Shown here in pieces: positions 8,198 to 12,152 of a stretch of 14,666 nt of DNA. Both the position numbers and the translations under genes were made by a program. The stretch covers positions 53,332 through 67,997 of the forward strand of contig NVVI01000004.1 in assembly GCA_002402165.1 (NCBI GenBank). Reading direction: 5' to 3'. The DNA is from Flavobacteriales bacterium. GTDB taxonomy: Bacteria; Bacteroidota; Bacteroidia; Flavobacteriales_E; Vicingaceae. The notes under the pieces were generated by a model. The model was not told where the DNA came from, did not search any database, and saw only the letters and a program-made list of their open reading frames with translations. The first letter of the stretch is position 1, and every line of letters starts with the position of its first letter.

Positions 8198-8407
8198 TTA
8201 AGGTGTCTTTCTTTCTTTTTTTTTTAATTTGAGTTCTGCTTTTCCATTAAAATTAGAAGTTGTTCCAATTCCAGTATTTTTTAAATAAACAGTAGCAAAT
8301 GGTAAATATTCGTTTGTTAATGAGTCTGTAATTGTAATACTAATTTGTTGAGAGTAACTAACGCAAGAAATGAAAATGCAGAAAGCCGTAAGTAATATTT
8401 GTTTCAT
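8198..8407 (-). CDS. N-terminal fragment of the S9 peptidase: signal peptide and start of regulatory domain
   Basis: A 69-residue frame starting at ATG 8407-8405. MKQILLTAFCIFISCVSYSQ is a classic Sec signal peptide with a cut after YSQ. It is followed by ISITITDSLTNEYLPFATVY and a Gly/Asn turn (NTGIGTTSNFNG), the first strands of a CarboxypepD_reg-like beta-sandwich, in which a KDTLICSYVGYQ segment normally follows. That segment is present directly downstream but in the -1 frame. This frame instead ends in KKKERKTP and stop. The two fragments are therefore one gene of 3,347 nt with one base missing, or one gene read by slippage. Adding one A to the run gives exactly 1,116 codons. The short protein alone is unlikely to be functional. 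Confidence 0.85.
   Translation of the reverse strand: MKQILLTAFCIFISCVSYSQQISITITDSLTNEYLPFATVYLKNTGIGTTSNFNGKAELKLKKKERKTP
8207..8230 (-). other. Frameshift site: run of ten A in the peptidase gene
   Basis: On the minus strand the run A10 (8225-8216) is followed by GAAAGAAAGACACC. The upstream fragment reads TTA-AAA-AAA-AAA-GAA, while the downstream protein needs AAA-GAC-ACC. One extra A, or a -1 slip on A-AAA-AAA, joins them. Three explanations remain open: a real deletion, a homopolymer sequencing error, or transcriptional/ribosomal slippage. Confidence 0.85.
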
Positions 8408-8443
8408 TAATTAAATTCAGATTTTTATTTTTTTCGAGTAATG

Positions 8444-8500
8444 ACACCCAACGTACTTGTTAGTCACGTTTTAATGTGATTTAGATTGTGTTAAACGAAA
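8444..8500 (-). repeat. attC-like repeat element, short copy
   Basis: Read on the minus strand, it starts TTTCGTTTAAC (8500-8490) and ends GTTGGGTGT (8452-8444), identical at both ends to the long element at 4855-5055. After the first core both copies carry a CTAA-ATC segment. The interior holds a small TCAC/GTGA hairpin. With ~51 nt between cores it is near the short end of the attC size range. The pairing of inner (L) boxes is poor, so the attC label is tentative; the shared ends are certain. Confidence 0.5.
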
Positions 8501-8584
8501 TTACAGTTTTTTAAGGAGAAAGTCAAGCTTTAAACTTTACTTTGTCAGTTTGTGAGGATGAATAGTTTCAAAAAAAACAATACT

Positions 8585-8663
8585 CATTCCCTGATTTGTT
8601 CAGGAATCTCATTTTAATACTACCACTTTTAAATGAACAGATTCCGCAACAAGCACGGAAATG
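8585..8663. repeat. REP-like palindromic intergenic element B
   Basis: Outer arms CATTCC (8585-8590) and GGAAATG (8657-8663) pair with one bulge. Inner arms GGAATCT (8603-8609) and AGATTCC (8639-8645) pair perfectly, and CATTT/AAATG (8610-8614, 8630-8634) extend the stem. The arrangement of CATTCC outside and GGAATCT inside is the same as in element A. It lies directly upstream of the wecB promoter and covers a spurious in-frame ATG at 8596. The remaining intergenic sequence from 8408 to 8721 shows no other gene. Confidence 0.7.
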
Positions 8664-8672
8664 TCTTCTTTT

Positions 8673-8704
8673 TTTGAAACTGTTCAGTAGAAATCCTACC
8701 TTTA
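8673..8704 (+). promoter_or_regulatory. Bacteroidota-type promoter of the epimerase gene
   Basis: TTTG at 8673-8676 and TACCTTTA at 8697-8704 (TAnnTTTG with the last base changed) are 20 nt apart. The start would fall near 8710, leaving about a dozen bases before the ATG at 8722. That rules out translation from the in-frame ATG at 8596. Confidence 0.6.
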
Positions 8705-8721
8705 TCTTTTATATTTACAAT

Positions 8722-9825
8722 ATGCCTAAAAAAGTAATGATTGTTGTGGGCACTCGTCCCAACTTTATAAAAATCACTCAATTCCAAAAAGAATTTGAAG
8801 CTTATGGTGATGAGTTTGAATATATTTTAATACATACCAATCAACATTACGATGAAAATATGTCTGACATATTTTTTAAGCAGTTAAAACTTAAAGAACC
8901 AGAATATCTTAATGTAACGCCTTCTAGTCCTGCAAATCAAATAGGACAAGCCATTATAGAAATTGAAAAAGCAGTAATTAAATATCAGCCAGATGCTTTA
9001 ATTGTGGTGGGAGATGTTAATTCTACACTGGCTGGAGCAATTGTTGGCAACAAAACAGGAACGAAACTATTTCATTTAGAAAGCGGCTTAAGAAGTTATG
9101 ATAATGAAATGCCTGAGGAGATAAATCGTCTAATTACCGATTTAGTCTCTGATGGTTTTTTTGTAACCGAACAAAGTGGTTACGACAATTTAATAGCAGC
9201 TGGAAAAAGCGAAGACCAAATTCACTTTGTCGGAAATACAATGATAGACACCTTAGTTGCTTTTAATCAAGTAATTCAGCAAAACAATATTTTAGAAGAA
9301 CTAGGAGTGGAGGAAAAAAGTTTTGTGTTAATGACCATGCATCGACCAAGTAATGTAGACACCAAAGAGCGGTTAGAAATTTTATTGAATATTATTGTTA
9401 AAGTTTCAGAAAAAAGTCATTTGGTTTTACCCATACATCACCGAACAAAAAACAGTTTAATCAAGCACGGGTTGTTTGAGAAACTGGAGAACAACCCTAA
9501 AGTAATAATTACTGAGGCGTTGAATTATCTAGCTTTTCAAAAACTGATAAGCACTTGTAAATATGTATTAACCGACAGTGGTGGAATCCAAGAAGAAACC
9601 ACTTATCGACAAGTGCCTTGTTTAACTCTCAGAGAAAATACTGAACGGCCAAGTACTATAACTATTGGTACTAATGAATTAGTAGAATACAATTTTGAAG
9701 CAGTTGCTGAAAAGATTAGCCAAATTGAAAAAGGTACCTTTAAAACGGGTGAGATACCCCCACATTGGGATGGAAAAGCTACCAAACGTATTGTGGAGGT
9801 GTTGAGGGAGGAGTTAAATTCTTGA
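8722..9825 (+). CDS. wecB: UDP-N-acetylglucosamine 2-epimerase (non-hydrolysing)
   Basis: The enzyme interconverts UDP-GlcNAc and UDP-ManNAc in the cytosol, supplying ManNAc-derived sugars for surface polysaccharides. I chose the start MPKKVMIVVGTRPNF at 8722, giving 367 residues, the usual family length. The frame is open back to 8596, but the extra 42 residues lie in a palindromic repeat and upstream of the promoter. Family landmarks: GTRPNFIK at 10-17, HTNQHYDENMS from 38, GDVNST at 97-102 (Asp98), HLESGLRS at 118-125 (Glu120), MPEEINR at 130-136, MTMHRPSN at 204-211 (His207), DSGGIQEE at 285-292 and RENTERP at 304-310. The expected catalytic Asp, Glu and His residues are all present. No partner dehydrogenase (wecC) or glycosyltransferase gene adjoins it, so the pathway is unclear. 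Its tail overlaps, convergently, a remnant frame on the minus strand. Confidence 0.94.
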   Translation: MPKKVMIVVGTRPNFIKITQFQKEFEAYGDEFEYILIHTNQHYDENMSDIFFKQLKLKEPEYLNVTPSSPANQIGQAIIEIEKAVIKYQPDALIVVGDVNSTLAGAIVGNKTGTKLFHLESGLRSYDNEMPEEINRLITDLVSDGFFVTEQSGYDNLIAAGKSEDQIHFVGNTMIDTLVAFNQVIQQNNILEELGVEEKSFVLMTMHRPSNVDTKERLEILLNIIVKVSEKSHLVLPIHHRTKNSLIKHGLFEKLENNPKVIITEALNYLAFQKLISTCKYVLTDSGGIQEETTYRQVPCLTLRENTERPSTITIGTNELVEYNFEAVAEKISQIEKGTFKTGEIPPHWDGKATKRIVEVLREELNS

Positions 9826-9966
9826 ATAAAGAAATGAAGGGAGCAAATGTTTTTTAATTTCTGTTTTAAATTTTCCTTTTTCTAAAAAAATAACAATTTC
9901 TGATACTTCTTTTTTTGAAACCATATTTACTAATTCTGAATTAGGTAGACTAAAAATGGAGAACAT
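9814..9966 (-). pseudogene. Coding-like remnant downstream of the broken HNH gene (frame 3)
   Basis: A 50-codon frame from ATG 9966-9964 to TAA at 9816-9814, beginning MFSIFSLPNSELVNMVSKKE and ending HLLPSFLYSRI, with balanced protein-like composition. Restoring one A in the AAAA run just upstream would join it to the preceding remnant as NPKNK-K-MFSIFSLPNSEL. It is best read as the lost C-terminus of the HNH gene, though it could be a very small separate gene or chance. Its last 12 nt overlap the end of the epimerase gene on the other strand. Confidence 0.4.
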
Positions 9967-10151
9967 CTTTTATTCTTTGGGTTAACTATGTCTATGAGGT
10001 TTATGAGTTTGATATTGTTGGCGATAGCATTGGTTAGAAAACCATCTTCTTTACTAAAACCATTTCTTTCAAAATATTTAATAGTAAAATTATTAATTTC
10101 CTTTTTTTTAAGCTCAGCAAGAAATATTTGTTGAAAAAATTCTTGAGACAA
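9930..10151 (-). pseudogene. Coding-like remnant downstream of the broken HNH gene (frame 2)
   Basis: The residues SQEFFQQIFLAELKKKEINN, then FTIKYFERNGFSKEDGFLTN and AIANNIKLINLIDIVNPKN, read like ordinary protein, but the only start is a TTG inside the HNH reading frame. Removing the 31-nt inverted copy at 10150-10180 puts this segment exactly in frame with the HNH gene (…FKLTFSNQKK-SQEFFQQ…). I therefore interpret it as the original middle or C-terminal part of that protein. The last residues (CSPFLVYLIQN) probably come from a second frameshift. Confidence 0.6.
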
Positions 10152-10833
10152 AGTAAAACAACATTTTTTGAGGATTAATATTTTTCTGATTTGAAAACGT
10201 TAATTTAAAATGTAACCCATAGTTGTTTAAGCTATAGTTAACCATTAATTTTAAAATATGGCTCCGATATTTTTTAATAAATTCTTTATCATCGAAAAAC
10301 TCAGGAAATGTTTTGTAATTTAAAATAGAATAATCTCCAGTTCTTTTTAGTAATGATTTAAAGTAATTGTATTTAGATTTTAATTCAGCTTTCTCAATTT
10401 GTTCATTATTAATTTCATAATCACCAAAATCAACTTCATAATTCTTATCGGTTCTTTTCCAAAAAAGAATAAAAGCTTCTTTTTTGTGTTTTACAAATTC
10501 TTTTTCTGTACAGTTATTAATCCTCAAAAAATGTTGTTTTACTTTCTCAATAAGCTTACCAGTATTATCAATTTCCTGTAAAGCTCCCCAATGAATAGCA
10601 TGATGACAATATTCACAAACCATTTGTAATCCGACTAACTTTTGAATACAGTTATCATCATCATATTTCCAAATCTCGTGGCAATGTAATTCTCTTTCAT
10701 CACTTCCACAGATAGTACATTTATAATCGGCTTCTGCTTCAGTATCATACCTAATTCCATTCCATTCATATGCTGAGTAGTATCGTCTTAAATTTTCACC
10801 CCAGTTCTTAGCAGGGATTAAACTAATTTTCAA
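10114..10833 (-). CDS. HNH endonuclease family protein, C-terminally disrupted
   Basis: The 239-residue frame starts MKISLIPAKNWGENLRR and has a zinc-containing HNH core: Cys39-x2-Cys42 (CTIC), His52-Glu53 (HCHEIW), Cys73-x2-Cys76 followed by His77, and His81 (CEYCHHAIHWG). The second Cys pair would hold structural zinc, and the His residues the catalytic metal. It should be a nucleic-acid nuclease; the target is unknown and there is no toxin, restriction or phage partner beside it. Residues 97-106 are encoded by one arm of a 31-bp inverted repeat. The other arm encodes part of residues 218-228, after which the frame turns to INPQKMLFYFVSRIFSTNISC and stops. That tail is therefore not native. 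The nuclease core lies upstream of the damage, so activity might survive, but the gene is probably decaying. Confidence 0.82.
   Translation of the reverse strand: MKISLIPAKNWGENLRRYYSAYEWNGIRYDTEAEADYKCTICGSDERELHCHEIWKYDDDNCIQKLVGLQMVCEYCHHAIHWGALQEIDNTGKLIEKVKQHFLRINNCTEKEFVKHKKEAFILFWKRTDKNYEVDFGDYEINNEQIEKAELKSKYNYFKSLLKRTGDYSILNYKTFPEFFDDKEFIKKYRSHILKLMVNYSLNNYGLHFKLTFSNQKNINPQKMLFYFVSRIFSTNISC
10150..10180 (-). repeat. 31-bp inverted repeat arm (inserted copy)
   Basis: This segment is a perfect 31-nt reverse complement of 10515-10545; flanking bases differ on both sides. Deleting exactly these 31 nt restores the HNH reading frame into the downstream remnant, which marks this arm as the inserted copy. 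Confidence 0.9.
10515..10545 (+). repeat. 31-bp inverted repeat arm (native copy)
   Basis: It encodes KVKQHFLRIN (residues 97-106) of the HNH protein in a continuous, natural-looking frame, so it appears to be the source of the inverted copy at 10150-10180. The arms are separated by 334 bp. Confidence 0.9.
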
Positions 10834-10894
10834 TTTAAATTTTTTCAGACATATTAAGTATCTTTTTAACCTAATAAAAATAACAAAAAAGAAA

Positions 10895-10966
10895 CGTCAT
10901 TGCGAGGAACGAAGCAATCTTGTTCATGAGATTGCTTCATTTCGTTACACTTCATTCGCAATGACG
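10895..10966. repeat. REP-like palindromic intergenic element C
   Basis: Outer arms CGTCATTGCG (10895-10904) and CGCAATGACG (10957-10966) pair perfectly over 10 bp. Inner arms GAAGCAATCT (10911-10920) and AGATTGCTTC (10929-10938) pair perfectly over 10 bp around an 8-nt loop. Unpaired spacers are 6 and 18 nt. The GTCATTGCGAGG…GAAGCAATCT type is one I recall as a dispersed repeat in many genomes. It sits 10 nt beyond the stop of the TolC-type gene and may end the efflux transcript. Confidence 0.85.
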
Positions 10967-10976
10967 GAAAGTCGAA

Positions 10977-12152
10977 TTACAACTTATATTTATATAACTC
11001 AGCAATTACTTGGTGATACTCTTTCTCTAACTCTAAATACTCATCATAAGATTCATAAAAATAATTGGTTTCTATAAAATATTGAATAGAGGATATCTCT
11101 CCCAACTTTAACGATTTATCTAATAATTCGGTATTATTTTGATTAGAAAATAATTGTTGGTATTTATCAAATGTAATTTTAAGAGTTTCATGTTTTTCAT
11201 ACAATTGTTTTATTTCATAAAAATGTTCAGTGTTGTGTTCTTCGATTTGTAACTCACTAAAACGTAATTGCTCTCTTTGATATTTAACAGTATTTTTATT
11301 TCCCCATAAAGGAATTGTAACCCCAAGATGTACCCCTCGAAATGTTTGTCCTAACAATTCTTGAGTACGGTATCCTCCTTCTATTTTGGGTAGAGACATT
11401 GCTCTACTCAATTCCTTTTTCTTTTGATTAATTTTTTGTTGTTGATAGAATGATTTTAAATTAGGATCGTTATCTTCTATGGTATTCTCTAACGTTTTAA
11501 AATCGGGTATTGTTGGAGTAAGAGGATAAATAGTTTCGGTAAAAATGATTTCTGTTCCTCCGTTTAATTCCGTTAGTTTTTGGTTGTATTGCTTGACTTC
11601 ACTTGTATTTAAACTAACTTCATTTTGTACTTTTATTAATTGAAGGTTAGCTTTATTCATATCTAAACTACTGGCATCTCCTTTATCAAACTTTAATGTG
11701 TAGTTCTTGTAAAGTTTTTCAGCATTTAACAATCTTTTATTGAGTTCAATTTGTTGCTTATTTAAGTAAATTAATTCAATGCAATATTGTTTGGCTTGAA
11801 GTAAAATATCTTGTCTATGGGCAATTAATCGAAATTCAATTTGTGCTATTTGTTCATTAGCAACTTGTCTTTTCTTTATATATGCAGTAGGGAAATCAAA
11901 TTCTTGAATTATAAATAAATCTGTTTGAGTTCCAGCTCCTGCTGGAGAACCAGGTAGATACTCATACTCAACTTTAGGATTGTTGGGAGCTAAACCTACT
12001 TTATAGTTTGTTTTTTTTGCTTCCCAATATTGCTGAGTGGAAATAATTGATTTATTGTTTTTTGCTATATCAGCAAGAATGCTATCAATGCTATTTTGAG
12101 CATTACCATTTGTTATAACAAAAAAGACTATGGTTATGAATATATATTTCAT
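10977..12152 (-). CDS. TolC-family outer-membrane efflux channel (CusC/CzcC-like)
   Basis: A 391-residue exported protein. MKYIFITIVFFVITNGNAQ is a Sec signal peptide cut after NAQ. The mature part shows the TolC layout: two tandem units (~20-205 and ~215-390), each dominated by long charged helices (for example AQIEFRLIAHRQDILLQAKQ and EKLYKNYTLKFDKGDASSLD) that would form the periplasmic coiled-coil tunnel. Each carries a strand-rich piece (PNNPKVEYEYLPGSPAGAG, and FRGVHLGVTIPLWGNKNTV) for the outer-membrane barrel. It is somewhat shorter than the 410-480 residues common in the family but appears complete. Its ATG overlaps the TGA of the RND pump gene by 4 nt (ATGA), so the two are translationally coupled, and the channel presumably serves that pump. 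A periplasmic adaptor (CusB type) is not in the window. Confidence 0.9.
   Translation of the reverse strand: MKYIFITIVFFVITNGNAQNSIDSILADIAKNNKSIISTQQYWEAKKTNYKVGLAPNNPKVEYEYLPGSPAGAGTQTDLFIIQEFDFPTAYIKKRQVANEQIAQIEFRLIAHRQDILLQAKQYCIELIYLNKQQIELNKRLLNAEKLYKNYTLKFDKGDASSLDMNKANLQLIKVQNEVSLNTSEVKQYNQKLTELNGGTEIIFTETIYPLTPTIPDFKTLENTIEDNDPNLKSFYQQQKINQKKKELSRAMSLPKIEGGYRTQELLGQTFRGVHLGVTIPLWGNKNTVKYQREQLRFSELQIEEHNTEHFYEIKQLYEKHETLKITFDKYQQLFSNQNNTELLDKSLKLGEISSIQYFIETNYFYESYDEYLELEKEYHQVIAELYKYKL

Noticed and set aside
4855..8500. Bona fide integron cassette array
   Set aside because: The two attC-like elements are in opposite orientation, one is too long, inner-box pairing is poor in the other, and no integrase or attI is visible. 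Kept only as a hypothesis.
8596..8721. Upstream in-frame ATG for the epimerase
   Set aside because: It lies inside palindromic element B and upstream of the predicted promoter; the family N-terminus starts at MPKKVMIVVGTRP.
10181..10514. Invertible phase-variation switch
   Set aside because: Inversion between the 31-bp arms would end the HNH protein at once (INIFLI-stop), no recombinase is near, and the frame arithmetic fits a one-time insertion better.
10399..10581. 60-residue plus-strand ORF within the HNH gene
   Set aside because: It is antisense to the HNH coding frame. Its INPQKMLFYF stretch only mirrors the 31-bp inverted repeat.
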